DNA of 64,000 nucleotides, taken from the NCBI RefSeq assembly GCF_001547895.1, contig NZ_AP014627.1, forward strand, positions 1,863,501-1,927,500, in the 5' to 3' direction. Position numbers and translations under genes: made by a program. This DNA is from Pseudomonas sp. Os17. GTDB lineage: Bacteria; Pseudomonadota; Gammaproteobacteria; Pseudomonadales; Pseudomonadaceae. Below are positions 17,651 through 27,950 of this stretch, one piece after another; position 1 is the stretch's first letter, and each line of letters opens with the position of its first letter. The notes under the pieces were generated by a model. That model saw only the letters and a program-made list of their open reading frames with translations, was not told the origin of the DNA and made no database searches.

Positions 17651-18571
17651 TCAGCGCAGCCTAGGGGGAGAGGCCGGGGGAGCGCAAGGTGTGTTGTCCC
17701 GGGGTGTGCGATCCAGGACCCGGGTGGCGGCATGCACCAGCCAGCAGGCGATGACGAAGGGCGCGGTGAGGGGGGCAAGGCCCAGGCTGACGATCTCGGG
17801 GGTGATCAGCAGTGCCAGCGACATCCCCGCCAGGGGCCGCCACGGAGCACGGGCCTGCTGGCCCAGGGCCAGGGCCGCCAGCGCGCTGTTGTAGCCGGCC
17901 AGGCCCAACAGGGCCTGGCCCTGTTGCTGCTGCCACAGTGCCAGGGCCAGGCCGCAGGCCGAGCCGACCAGGGCCCAGGTCGCCGCCCGGCGGTTGGCCA
18001 GCAGCAGTCCGAGGAGTATCAGCAGTCCGGCCAGCGGCTGGCCGAGAAACATGATCTGGCCCAGGCCCTGGAGCAGGCCGCCCAGCAGGCTCGACAGCGA
18101 CAGCTCGGGCACTGCCGGGGGGAGGGGCGCCTGGGGTTGCATCAGGCTCAGCAACAGCCAGCCAAGGCCGACGAAGGGCGCGGTATAGGCCGGCAGGCTG
18201 CGCGGCTGGCGAGCGCGCTTGAGCCATTGCTGGGTGAGGATCGCGCTGAGGCCGGCGGCGGCGATGATCAGCGGCGGCAGCAGCACCGACCAGGGCAGGT
18301 ACAGGCTCAGCAGCAGACCCAGGAGCACACCGTTATAGCTGAAGAGCCCGGCTTGCCGGTCGGCCTTGGCGTAGCCCCGGCGTTGTGCCGTGAGCAGTCC
18401 GGCCAGGGCGCCAAGCAGGGCGCCCCCGAGTTGGGCCGGGGCGCCGATCAGGATCGCCAGCAGGCACAACAGGCCGCACAGCGGATGGCGCTGGAGGAAA
18501 ATCTGACTGAAACCGTTGAGCAAGGCAGTGGCCCAGTCGGGGCAGAAGGCGTTGAAAGACTGTGCAGGCAT
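17651..18571 (-). CDS. urea transporter family protein
   Basis: A 306-residue polytopic protein with the internal two-fold repeat of UT-type urea channels. Each half carries a version of the selectivity-region motif: GLFSYNGVLLGLLLSLYLPW in the first and LGLAGYNSALAALALG in the second. It starts MPAQSFNAFCPDWATALLNG, typical of the bacterial form. It should let urea diffuse across the inner membrane. No urease genes are in the window. It follows pyk on the same strand with a 110-bp gap. Confidence 0.88.
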   Translation of the reverse strand: MPAQSFNAFCPDWATALLNGFSQIFLQRHPLCGLLCLLAILIGAPAQLGGALLGALAGLLTAQRRGYAKADRQAGLFSYNGVLLGLLLSLYLPWSVLLPPLIIAAAGLSAILTQQWLKRARQPRSLPAYTAPFVGLGWLLLSLMQPQAPLPPAVPELSLSSLLGGLLQGLGQIMFLGQPLAGLLILLGLLLANRRAATWALVGSACGLALALWQQQQGQALLGLAGYNSALAALALGQQARAPWRPLAGMSLALLITPEIVSLGLAPLTAPFVIACWLVHAATRVLDRTPRDNTPCAPPASPPRLR

Positions 18572-18681
18572 GGTGGAAATCGATGGATGCGGCGACTACC
18601 GCGTGCAGCGCTCGCTCCGAGTGGCCGCCTCTTCGGGCGGCTTCCTGCAGGTCGAGTGCGCTGCGGGGCAGTGGCGGCGGG

Positions 18682-20097
18682 TCAGAGAAGGGTTTCGACA
18701 CGCAGGGAGTTGGTGGTCCCCGGCTGGCCGAACGGCACGCCGGTGGTGATCACCACGGTATCGCCGCGCTTGGCCAGGCCCTGGGCCTGGGCGATTTCCA
18801 GGGCCGTGGCACACACCTCGTCCACCTGGCGCAGGCGGTCATTGACCACCGAGTGCACGCCCCAGGTCAGGGTCAGGCGGCGCGCGGTGGCCAGGTTCGG
18901 CGTCAGGTTGAGGATGGGCACCGATGGCCGTTCCCGGGCGGCACGCAGGGTCGAGCTGCCCGATTCGCTGTAGTTCACCAGCACCGCCACCGGCAGGATG
19001 CTGCACACCCGGCGGATCGCGCAGCTGATGGCGTCGGACACCGTCGCCTCGGCCTGGGGCCGGCTGACATCCAGTTGGGTCTGGTAGTCGGGACCGCTCT
19101 CCACCTGGCGGATGATCTTGCCCATCATCTGCACCGCTTCCAGCGGGTACTCGCCGGAGGCGGTTTCCGCCGACAGCATCACCGCATCGGCGCCTTCGGC
19201 CACGGCGTTGGCCACGTCGGTGACCTCGGCCCGGGTCGGCGCGGGCGAAAAGCGCATCGATTCCAGCATCTGGGTGGCCACCACCACGGGTTTGCCCAGC
19301 TGGCGACAGGTGCCGATGATGGTTTTCTGGATCTGCGGCACGCTTTCCGCCGGCACCTCCACCCCCAGGTCGCCCCTGGCCACCATGATCGCGTCGCTCA
19401 GTTCGGCGATTTCCCGTAGTTGGGTCACCGCTGAAGGTTTTTCGATCTTGGCCATCAGGTAGGCCTTGTCGCCGATCAGCGTGCGGGCTTCACGGATGTC
19501 TTCCGGGCGCTGCACGAAGGACAGCGCCACCCAGTCCACCCCCAGCTCCAGGCCGAAGCTCAGGTCGCGGCGGTCCTTGGCGGTCAGTGGGCTGAGGTCG
19601 AGCACGGCCTGGGGCACGTTGACGCCCTTGCGGTCCGACAGCTCGCCGCCATTGAGCACGGTGGTCTCGATGGCGTCGGCGTGCTTGGCGATGACCCGCA
19701 GGCGCAGCTTGCCGTCGTCCAGCAGCAGGTCCATGCCCGGCTCCAGCGCGGCGATGATTTCCGGGTGCGGCAGGCTGACCCGCTCGGCGTTGCCCGGGGT
19801 CGGGTCGAGGTCCAGGCGCAGCGCCTGACCCCGCACCAGTTGCACCTTGCCTTCGGCGAAGGTGCCGACCCGCAGTTTCGGTCCCTGCAGGTCCATGAGG
19901 ATGCCCAGGGGATAGTTCAGTTCGCGTTCGATCTGGCGAATCCACTCATAGCGCTGCGCATGATCGGCGTGGCTGCCGTGACTGAAGTTGAGCCGGAAGA
20001 TGTTGACTCCGGCCTGCACCAGTTCACGGATGTCCTCGATGCCGTCGATGGCCGGACCCAGGGTGGCGAGGATTTTGACCTTCTTGTCAGGCGTCAT
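18682..20097 (-). CDS. pyk: pyruvate kinase
   Basis: A 471-residue enzyme converting PEP and ADP to pyruvate and ATP. It shows GPAIDGIEDIRELVQAGVNI, NFSHGSHADH, MDLQGPKLRVG, the active-site lysine motif MAKIEKPSAV, VARGDLGVEVP and MLSAETASGEYP. Its start lies inside the end of ttuD (11-bp overlap), so it ends the glyoxylate assimilation operon and draws the 2-phosphoglycerate from that route into pyruvate. In P. aeruginosa the gene in this position is called pykF; a second isozyme is expected elsewhere. Confidence 0.96.
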   Translation of the reverse strand: MTPDKKVKILATLGPAIDGIEDIRELVQAGVNIFRLNFSHGSHADHAQRYEWIRQIERELNYPLGILMDLQGPKLRVGTFAEGKVQLVRGQALRLDLDPTPGNAERVSLPHPEIIAALEPGMDLLLDDGKLRLRVIAKHADAIETTVLNGGELSDRKGVNVPQAVLDLSPLTAKDRRDLSFGLELGVDWVALSFVQRPEDIREARTLIGDKAYLMAKIEKPSAVTQLREIAELSDAIMVARGDLGVEVPAESVPQIQKTIIGTCRQLGKPVVVATQMLESMRFSPAPTRAEVTDVANAVAEGADAVMLSAETASGEYPLEAVQMMGKIIRQVESGPDYQTQLDVSRPQAEATVSDAISCAIRRVCSILPVAVLVNYSESGSSTLRAARERPSVPILNLTPNLATARRLTLTWGVHSVVNDRLRQVDEVCATALEIAQAQGLAKRGDTVVITTGVPFGQPGTTNSLRVETLL

Positions 20098-21367
20098 GTT
20101 TGGGGCTCTCGAGAATCAGGATGGCGCGGAAGTCGTTGACGTTGGTGCGGGTCGGCTCGGTGACGATCAGGTCGCCCAGCGCGGCGAAGTAGCCGTAGCC
20201 ATTGTTGTTGTCCAGCTCGTCGCTGGCGCTCAGGCCCAGGGCTGCGGCGCGGGCGTAGCTGTCCGGGGTCATGATGGCCCCGGCGTTGTCTTCGGAGCCG
20301 TCGATGCCGTCGGTATCACCGGCCAGGGCGTAGATGCCCGGGTAGCCCTTGAGGCTGTCGGTAAGGCTCAGGAGGAACTCGGCATTGCGTCCGCCACGGC
20401 CATTGCCGCGCACGGTGACCGTGGTTTCGCCGCCGGAGAGGATCACGCAGGGCGCCGCCAGCGGCTGGCCGTGCAAGGCCACCTGGCGGGCAATGCCGGC
20501 GTGAACCTTGGCCACCTCGCGGGATTCGCCCTCCAGGTCGCCGAGGATCAGTGGGCTGTAGCCGGCCTGGCGGGCTTTCACCGCGGCGGCTTCCAGGGAT
20601 TGCTGCGGCCTTGCGATCAGTTGGAAGTGGCTGCGCTCCAGGCACGGGTCGCCGGGCTTGACGGTTTCCGACTCGGGGCTCTGCAACCAGCTGCGCACGG
20701 CCGCCGGGACGTCGATGTCGTAGCGCTTGAGAATCGCAAGGGCCTCGGCCGAGGTGCTCGGGTCGGCCACTGTCGGGCCGGAGGCGATGACTGTCGCCAG
20801 ATCGCCGGGTACATCGGATATCGCGTAGGTGTAGACCGTGGCCGGCCAGCAGGCCTTGGCCAGTCGGCCGCCCTTGATCGCCGAGAGGTGCTTGCGCACG
20901 CAGTTCATCTCGCCGATGGTGGCGCCGGACTTGAGCAGGGCCTTGTTGATGGCTTGCTTGTCCGCCAGGGTGATGCCGGCGGCGGGCAGGGCCAGCAGGG
21001 CTGAACCGCCACCGGACAGCAGGAAGATCACCCGGTCCTGTTCCGACAGGTTGCTGACCAGCTCCAGCACCCGCTTGGCCACGGCCAGGCCGGCGGCGTC
21101 GGGCACCGGGTGGGCGGCCTCGACCACTTCGATCCTGGTGCAGGGGGCGCCGTGGCCGTAGCGGGTAACCACCAGCCCGCTGACTTCGCCCTGCCAACTG
21201 TGCTCCACCACCTGGGCCATGGCCGCCGCGGCCTTGCCGGCACCGATGACGATCACTCGACCGCTGCGGTCGCTGGGGAGATGGGCTTGCAGTGCCTGTT
21301 GCGGATGGGCGGCGTCGATGGCTGTGGCGAACAGCTCACGAAGGAATTGTTGCGGATCGACCGACAT
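20087..21367 (-). CDS. ttuD: glycerate 2-kinase / hydroxypyruvate reductase TtuD (MOFRL family)
   Basis: A 426-residue protein of the GckA/TtuD type. N-terminal glycerate kinase fold: VIVIGAGKAAAAMAQVVEHS, then FLLSGGGSALLALPAAGITL and TVYTYAISDVPGDLATVIAS. The C-terminal MOFRL domain has GGETTVTVRGNGRGGRNAEF and LAGDTDGIDGSEDNAG. Biochemically this family phosphorylates glycerate to 2-phosphoglycerate; older annotation calls it hydroxypyruvate reductase. The cluster context (glxR makes glycerate, pyk consumes the downstream product) favours the kinase role. Confidence 0.92.
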   Translation of the reverse strand: MSVDPQQFLRELFATAIDAAHPQQALQAHLPSDRSGRVIVIGAGKAAAAMAQVVEHSWQGEVSGLVVTRYGHGAPCTRIEVVEAAHPVPDAAGLAVAKRVLELVSNLSEQDRVIFLLSGGGSALLALPAAGITLADKQAINKALLKSGATIGEMNCVRKHLSAIKGGRLAKACWPATVYTYAISDVPGDLATVIASGPTVADPSTSAEALAILKRYDIDVPAAVRSWLQSPESETVKPGDPCLERSHFQLIARPQQSLEAAAVKARQAGYSPLILGDLEGESREVAKVHAGIARQVALHGQPLAAPCVILSGGETTVTVRGNGRGGRNAEFLLSLTDSLKGYPGIYALAGDTDGIDGSEDNAGAIMTPDSYARAAALGLSASDELDNNNGYGYFAALGDLIVTEPTRTNVNDFRAILILESPKHDA

Positions 21368-21409
21368 GGCGGGCTCCCGGATTTCTTGTTATGGGGGGCT
21401 TGAAGCGGG

Positions 21410-21512
21410 TGTAGCCGCCACCTCAGGCGGCGACAAGGTCGGCAGGGCCGGTCCCTGGCCCGCCGTGAGGCGTGACCTGCGAACCTTGGTACAGCCTGGG
21501 GCAGCGGCTACA
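21410..21512. repeat. imperfect inverted repeat with GTAGCCGC / GCGGCTAC ends
   Basis: The 153-bp gap between glxR and ttuD carries a ~100-bp inverted repeat. The left end is GTAGCCGCCACCTCAGGC. The right end read in reverse complement is GTAGCCGCTGCCCCAGGC. A related GTAGCCGCTGCC unit is at 25985-26000. This looks like a dispersed intergenic repeat, possibly forming a long hairpin in the operon mRNA. Confidence 0.65.
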
Positions 21513-21520
21513 TAGGGGGG

Positions 21521-22414
21521 TTATTTTTTCTCGCGGATCGAGAAGTTGGCCATGTGTTCCAGGCCCTTGATCAGCGCCGAGTGGTCCCAGTTGGCGCCAC
21601 CGATGGCGCTGCAGGTGCTGAACACTTGCTGGGTACCGGCGGTGTTGGGCAGGTTGATGCCCAGCTCGCGGGCGCCGCTGAGGGCCAGGTTCAGGTCCTT
21701 CTGGTGCAGGTTGATGCGGAAGCCCGGATCGAAGGTGCCCTTGATCATCCGCTCGCCGTGCACTTCGAGGATCTTCGAGGAGGCGAAGCCGCCCATCAGT
21801 GCTTCACGCACCTTGGCCGGGTCGGCGCCGTTCTTCGCGGCGAACAGCAGGGCTTCGGCCACCGCCTGGATATTCAGGGCGACGATGATCTGGTTGGCCA
21901 CCTTGGCGGTCTGGCCGTCACCGTTGCCGCCGACCAGGGTGATGTTCTTGCCCATGCTCTGGAACAGCGGCAGGGCGCGTTCGAAGGCCTGGCTGTCGCC
22001 GCCGACCATGATGCTCAGGGTCGCGGCCTTGGCCCCGACTTCGCCGCCGGACACCGGGGCGTCCAGGTACTGTGCGCCTTTCTCGTTGATCTTGGCGGCG
22101 AAGGCCTTGGTCGCGGTGGGGGAGATGGAGCTCATGTCGATGACGATCTTGCCCTTGCCGATCCCGGCGGCAACGCCGTCGGCACGCAGCAGCACGTCTT
22201 CGACCTGGGGCGTATCGGGCACCATGATGATGACGAATTCGGCTTCCTGGGCCACTTCCCGGGGCGAGGCCAGGGCCACGGCGCCGGCGGCGATCAGGTC
22301 GGCCGGGGCCTTGCCGTGGTGTTCCGAGAGCAGCAGCGAGTGACCGGCTTTCTGCAGGTTGGCGGCCATGGGGTGACCCATGATGCCGGTGCCGATAAAT
22401 CCGATTTTAGCCAT
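21521..22414 (-). CDS. glxR: 2-hydroxy-3-oxopropionate (tartronate semialdehyde) reductase
   Basis: A 297-residue beta-hydroxyacid dehydrogenase that reduces tartronate semialdehyde to D-glycerate. The Rossmann motif is at the N-terminus (IGFIGTGIMGHPMAANLQKA). The substrate motif is DAPVSGGEVGAKAATLSIMV, and the catalytic Lys region is GDGQTAKVANQII. Length and motifs match GarR/GlxR. It lies downstream of hyi and upstream of ttuD on the same strand, as in other glyoxylate carboligase clusters. Confidence 0.95.
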   Translation of the reverse strand: MAKIGFIGTGIMGHPMAANLQKAGHSLLLSEHHGKAPADLIAAGAVALASPREVAQEAEFVIIMVPDTPQVEDVLLRADGVAAGIGKGKIVIDMSSISPTATKAFAAKINEKGAQYLDAPVSGGEVGAKAATLSIMVGGDSQAFERALPLFQSMGKNITLVGGNGDGQTAKVANQIIVALNIQAVAEALLFAAKNGADPAKVREALMGGFASSKILEVHGERMIKGTFDPGFRINLHQKDLNLALSGARELGINLPNTAGTQQVFSTCSAIGGANWDHSALIKGLEHMANFSIREKK

Positions 22415-22503
22415 GATAAAAATCCTCTATTCAACGGGGCCTTGCAGGAGCTGGCTGGCCAGCGCAGGTGGCCGCAAGGGCGCTGCAAGGCTTGCGGGCC
22501 TGT

Positions 22504-22525
22504 TCGCCGGCAAGCCGGCTCCTAC
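22504..22525. repeat. REP element
   Basis: TCGCCGGCAAGCCGGCTCCTAC matches the common Pseudomonas REP core, with the GCCGG...CCGGC palindrome. It sits in the gap between hyi and glxR. Related copies are near 49257 and at 56484-56565. Confidence 0.75.
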
Positions 22526-22537
22526 GCAGGTCCAGGT

Positions 22538-23320
22538 TCAGATTGCGTTGTGGGTTTTCAGCCAGCCAAGGCCGGCCTCGGTGGTGGTCAGCGGCTTGTA
22601 CTCGCAGCCGACCCAGCCCTGGTAGCCGATGCGGTCCAGGTGCTCAAAAAGGAAGCGATAGTTGATCTCGCCGGTGCCGGGTTCGTTGCGTCCAGGGTTG
22701 TCTGCCAGCTGGATGTGGTTGATCTGGCTCAGATGGCTGGCCATGGTCCGGGCCAGGTCGCCCTCCATGATTTGCATGTGGTAGATGTCGTACTGCAGGT
22801 ACAGGTTGGCGCTGCCCACCTGTTCGCGGATCGACAGCGCCTGGGCGGTGTTGTTGAGGTAGAAGCCGGGAATGTCGCGGGTGTTGATGGCCTCCATCAC
22901 CAGCTTGATGCCCACCGCCTGCAGCTTGTCGGCGGCGTACTTGAGGTTGGCGACGAAGGTTTTTTCCAGCAGGGCTTCATCGGCGCCTTGTGGGCGGATG
23001 CCCGCCAGGCAGTTGACCTGGGTGTTGCCCAGGACCTGGGCGTAGGCGATGGCCAGGTCGACGCCGGCACGGAACTCCTCGACCCGATCGGGCAGGCAGG
23101 CGATACCGCGCTCACCCTTGGCCCAGTCACCGGCCGGCAGGTTGAACAGCACCTGGGTCAGGCCGTGGGCATCGAGTTGCGCCTTGATCTCGGCGGAGCT
23201 GAATTCGTAGGGAAACAGGTATTCGACACCGCTGAAGCCGGCATCGGCGGCGGCCTTGAAGCGGGCGAGGAAATCCTGTTCGGTGAACAGCATGGACAGG
23301 TTGGCGGCAAAACGCGGCAT
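22538..23320 (-). CDS. hyi: hydroxypyruvate isomerase
   Basis: A 260-residue TIM-barrel enzyme interconverting hydroxypyruvate and tartronate semialdehyde. It shows the Hyi pattern: MPRFAANLSMLFTEQDFLAR, GFSGVEYLFPYEF, LVMEAINTRDIPGFYLNN with the metal-binding Glu, LQYDIYHMQIMEGDL, INHIQLADNPGRNEPGTGEI and GCEYKP. The start at 23320 follows a purine-rich AGGAGACCACC. It lies between gcl and glxR in one minus-strand run. Confidence 0.95.
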   Translation of the reverse strand: MPRFAANLSMLFTEQDFLARFKAAADAGFSGVEYLFPYEFSSAEIKAQLDAHGLTQVLFNLPAGDWAKGERGIACLPDRVEEFRAGVDLAIAYAQVLGNTQVNCLAGIRPQGADEALLEKTFVANLKYAADKLQAVGIKLVMEAINTRDIPGFYLNNTAQALSIREQVGSANLYLQYDIYHMQIMEGDLARTMASHLSQINHIQLADNPGRNEPGTGEINYRFLFEHLDRIGYQGWVGCEYKPLTTTEAGLGWLKTHNAI

Positions 23321-23469
23321 GGTGGTCTCCTGTGAAGCGGTGAAGCCTGTGGCGGGCGCCAAGGTGGCAGTCGGGCTGCCCCGGCGACCTCTCTGGACAA
23401 GAGGGCGCCCGGGGCAATCCCGGCAGGTTCGGTGAACCCGATGACAGCCTGTGGCAGCGGCTCCAGGGG

Positions 23470-25245
<1,776 letters not shown>

Positions 25246-25271
25246 GGTTTTGTGCCTCTTACGTTTTGTAA

Positions 25272-25281
25272 TTGTATACAA
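25272..25281. promoter_or_regulatory. TTGTATACAA palindrome, candidate operator upstream of gcl
   Basis: A perfect 10-bp palindrome 27 bp upstream of the gcl start. An identical copy lies at 25411-25420. The sequence resembles operators of GntR/FCD-type repressors (T-n-G-T...A-C-n-A). Its position near the gcl start suggests repression. Confidence 0.55.
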
Positions 25282-25410
25282 GTGGCTTTCCGCAAAGTGT
25301 ATTCACGGCGAGCGACGCAGGTCAATTGATTTTCTTGAACTACAGTTGCTTTTGCGCAAGCCCCGATAAACCGGCGTCCATTTGTCGCACGTACCGACTT
25401 TTGCGATTTA

Positions 25411-25420
25411 TTGTATACAA
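25411..25420. promoter_or_regulatory. second TTGTATACAA palindrome, candidate operator in the gcl/glcG-like divergent region
   Basis: Identical to the palindrome at 25272-25281, with a centre-to-centre distance of 139 bp. It is 95 bp upstream of the GlcG-like gene. Two identical sites in one divergent intergenic region suggest shared control, possibly by looping. Confidence 0.55.
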
Positions 25421-25514
25421 AATACAAATTCATTGTGTTCTATTTGTCGTATCGGACTTCTCCTACAAGAAGCTTCCCTCGGGCTTTCTCAATAACAAGA
25501 TAAGGACGGCACCC

Positions 25515-25955
25515 ATGAGCGCTTTAACCTTGAAAGTCGCAGTCAACCTGGCCAATCAGGCCATCAGTGCGGGGCGCCAGATCAGCGCGGCGCCCCTGAC
25601 CATCGCCGTGTTGGACGCCGGTGGCCATCTGGTGACCCTGCAACGCGAGGACGGCGCGAGCTTGCTGCGTCCGCAGATCGCCATCGGCAAGGCCTGGGGC
25701 GCGATTGCCCTGGGCAAGGGGTCGCGCCTGCTGGCCCTGGACGCGCAGCAGCGCCCGGCGTTCATCGGTGCGTTGAATGGCCTGGGGCAGGGCAGCGTGG
25801 TGCCGGCACCGGGCGGGGTGCTGATTCGGGATCAGGCGGGGGCGGTGATTGGGGCGATCGGCATCAGTGGCGATACCTCGGACATCGACGAGCAATGCGC
25901 CATCAGCGCGATCGAAGCTCAGGGCCTGGCGGCGGACGCCGGCGTCAGCGCGTAG
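25515..25955 (+). CDS. GlcG/HbpS family protein
   Basis: A 146-residue protein of the GlcG/HbpS family. It has ALTLKVAVNLANQAISAGRQ, PLTIAVLDAGGHLVTLQRED, RPQIAIGKAWGAIALGKGSR and the C-terminal GAIGISGDTSDIDEQCAISA. Family members are linked to glycolate and glyoxylate gene clusters, and some bind heme; the exact role is unknown. It diverges from gcl across 269 bp holding two identical palindromes, which ties it to glyoxylate metabolism. The ATG at 25515 follows AAGATAAGGA. Confidence 0.85.
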   Translation: MSALTLKVAVNLANQAISAGRQISAAPLTIAVLDAGGHLVTLQREDGASLLRPQIAIGKAWGAIALGKGSRLLALDAQQRPAFIGALNGLGQGSVVPAPGGVLIRDQAGAVIGAIGISGDTSDIDEQCAISAIEAQGLAADAGVSA

Positions 25956-26105
25956 TCCTCAACCTTGCGGGCCCGGCCCCGGCCTGTAGCCGCTGCCGAG
26001 CCCGCGAGGCTGCGAAAAGGTCCGCAGGACCTTGCTGGTGTCTTGATATTTCTGCGCGCAGTTTGCAGCAACAACAGAAATGCACGGGAAGGGGCACAAA
26101 CGCGA

Positions 26106-26714
26106 TCAGCGATCCGGTTCGCAGCCCTTGAGCACCAGGCGGATGATGGTCTGCGCCGCGGCCTCGTAGTCTTCTTCGGTGAGCTTGGCCTTGCCGGTGA
26201 CCACCGAGATCTGCCAGTCGAAGTCGGCGTAGGTCTGGGTCGCGGCCCAGATGCTGAACATCAGGTGGTTGGGGTCGAGCGGGGCGATCAGGCCGCGATC
26301 GATCCAGGTCTGGATGCATTCGATGTTGTGCTTGGCCTGGGCGTTGAGCTGTTCCACCTGCTCCGGGCTCAGGTGCGGCGCGCCATGCATGATTTCGCTG
26401 GCGAACACTTTGGAGGCGAACGGCAGGTCGCGGGAGATGCGGATTTTCGAGCGGATGTAGCCGCTGAGCACTTCGCTGGGCACGCCATCGGCATTGAACG
26501 GCGTGGAGGCCTGGAGAATCGGTTCGATGATGCTTTCCAGCACCTCGCGATAGAGGTTTTCCTTGGACTTGAAGTAGTAGTAGACGTTGGGTTTGGGCAA
26601 TCCGGCCTTGGCGGCGATGTCGCTGGTCTTGGTCGCGGCAAAGCCCTTGTCGGCAAACTCTTCGCTGGCGGCCCGCAGGATCAGTTCTTTATTGCGCTCG
26701 CGGATGGTGCTCAT
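26106..26714 (-). CDS. TetR family transcriptional regulator
   Basis: A 202-residue repressor-type regulator. The N-terminal HTH is [40 protein letters not shown] and [11 protein letters not shown]. The C-terminal part ([20 protein letters not shown], then [20 protein letters not shown]) resembles the RutR/YcdC-like C-terminal domain. It is convergent with the GlcG-like gene and diverges from the DUF808 gene. Its position beside the glyoxylate cluster makes it a candidate regulator of purine or glyoxylate-related genes, but the TTGTATACAA palindromes are more GntR-like than RutR-like. Confidence 0.92.
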   Translation of the reverse strand: MSTIRERNKELILRAASEEFADKGFAATKTSDIAAKAGLPKPNVYYYFKSKENLYREVLESIIEPILQASTPFNADGVPSEVLSGYIRSKIRISRDLPFASKVFASEIMHGAPHLSPEQVEQLNAQAKHNIECIQTWIDRGLIAPLDPNHLMFSIWAATQTYADFDWQISVVTGKAKLTEEDYEAAAQTIIRLVLKGCEPDR

Positions 26715-26882
26715 AAACCGGGGGATTCCTTGCCTGTTCGGGCGGTTGCGCATGGTAGCACCGGCTTTGCGAGAGGCTCAAGAATGCCGGGTAGGGCCTG
26801 CTTTTCCTGCTTGCGCGCGCTCGCTGCACGGTCGGTGGCGCGGTATGCTGCGCGCCTCATTTTCATGCAGGAAGCCTGGCCC

Positions 26883-27806
26883 ATGGCAGGAAGCAGTTTG
26901 CTGGTATTGATCGACGACATCGCCGCGGTACTCGATGACGTGGCCTTGATGACCAAGATGGCGGCGAAGAAGACCGCCGGCGTATTGGGCGACGATCTGG
27001 CACTTAACGCTCAGCAGGTTTCCGGGGTGCGCGCCGAGCGGGAACTCCCCGTGGTCTGGGCAGTGGCCAAGGGCTCGTTTCGCAACAAGTTGATCCTGGT
27101 GCCGGCGGCCCTGGCCATCAGTGCCCTGGCGCCCTGGCTGGTGACGCCGTTGCTGATGGTCGGTGGTGCCTACCTGTGTTTCGAAGGCTTCGAGAAGCTG
27201 GCGCACAAGTACCTGCCCCACGGCGACGATGCGGCCGAACATGAGCAGACCTTACAGGCGCTGGCAGACCCTCAGGTGGATCTGGTGGCCTTTGAGAAGG
27301 ACAAGATCAAGGGCGCGATCCGTACCGATTTCATCCTTTCCGCAGAAATCATCGCCATCACCCTGGGTACGGTGGCGGGTGCTTCCCTGAGCCAGCAGGT
27401 GGTGGTGCTGTCGGGGATTGCGATCGTCATGACCATTGGTGTCTATGGCCTGGTGGGCGGCATCGTCAAGCTGGACGACCTGGGACTGTGGCTGGCGCAG
27501 AAGCCGGGCGCCCTGGCCAGGGGTATCGGCGGCGCTATTCTGCGGGCAGCGCCCTGGATGATGAAGAGCCTGTCGGTGATCGGTACGGCGGCGATGTTCA
27601 TGGTCGGCGGCGGCATCCTCACCCACGGCGTGCCTGCCGTGCATCATCTGATCGAAGGTCTGGCCCAGCGCAGCGCCGGGTTCATCGGCGGCGCCTCGGT
27701 GATCATGCCGACCCTGCTCAATGCGGTGGCCGGGATTATTGCTGGCGCAGTGGTGCTGCTGGCCGTGAGCCTGATTGGCAAGGGCTGGCGTGCGCTGCGC
27801 GGCTGA
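26883..27806 (+). CDS. DUF808 family membrane protein
   Basis: A 307-residue protein of the DUF808 (YedI) family, starting [20 protein letters not shown] as is typical. Several hydrophobic segments are seen (about 73-95, 155-185, 235-255 and 275-300), with [20 protein letters not shown] between them. It is an inner-membrane protein of unknown function. The ATG at 26883 is chosen over one 18 bp upstream because family members begin MAGSS. Upstream is the divergent TetR gene. Confidence 0.9.
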   Translation: MAGSSLLVLIDDIAAVLDDVALMTKMAAKKTAGVLGDDLALNAQQVSGVRAERELPVVWAVAKGSFRNKLILVPAALAISALAPWLVTPLLMVGGAYLCFEGFEKLAHKYLPHGDDAAEHEQTLQALADPQVDLVAFEKDKIKGAIRTDFILSAEIIAITLGTVAGASLSQQVVVLSGIAIVMTIGVYGLVGGIVKLDDLGLWLAQKPGALARGIGGAILRAAPWMMKSLSVIGTAAMFMVGGGILTHGVPAVHHLIEGLAQRSAGFIGGASVIMPTLLNAVAGIIAGAVVLLAVSLIGKGWRALRG

Positions 27807-27950
27807 GGCCTGACTCACCCCGTGGCTGTTATGACAGCCAGCGGCTTGGCGTAGAGCGATTGATGGCGCCCGCGATGCCCGGTGAACTGCACTTGCGTGG
27901 GTTGTGCTGTGAGGATGTGTCGCCCCGCCGGATGGCGGGGCGAGGCGGGA

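Noticed and set aside
16865..18973. 702-residue plus-strand frame across the K+ channel and urea transporter genes
   Set aside because: The product is dominated by Gln, His and Gly repeats, a typical shadow of membrane-protein genes on the other strand.
27915..27950. Terminator after mlaA (CGCCCCGCC...GGCGGGGCG)
   Set aside because: The stem is good, but there is no T-run on either strand, so it is not called as an intrinsic terminator.
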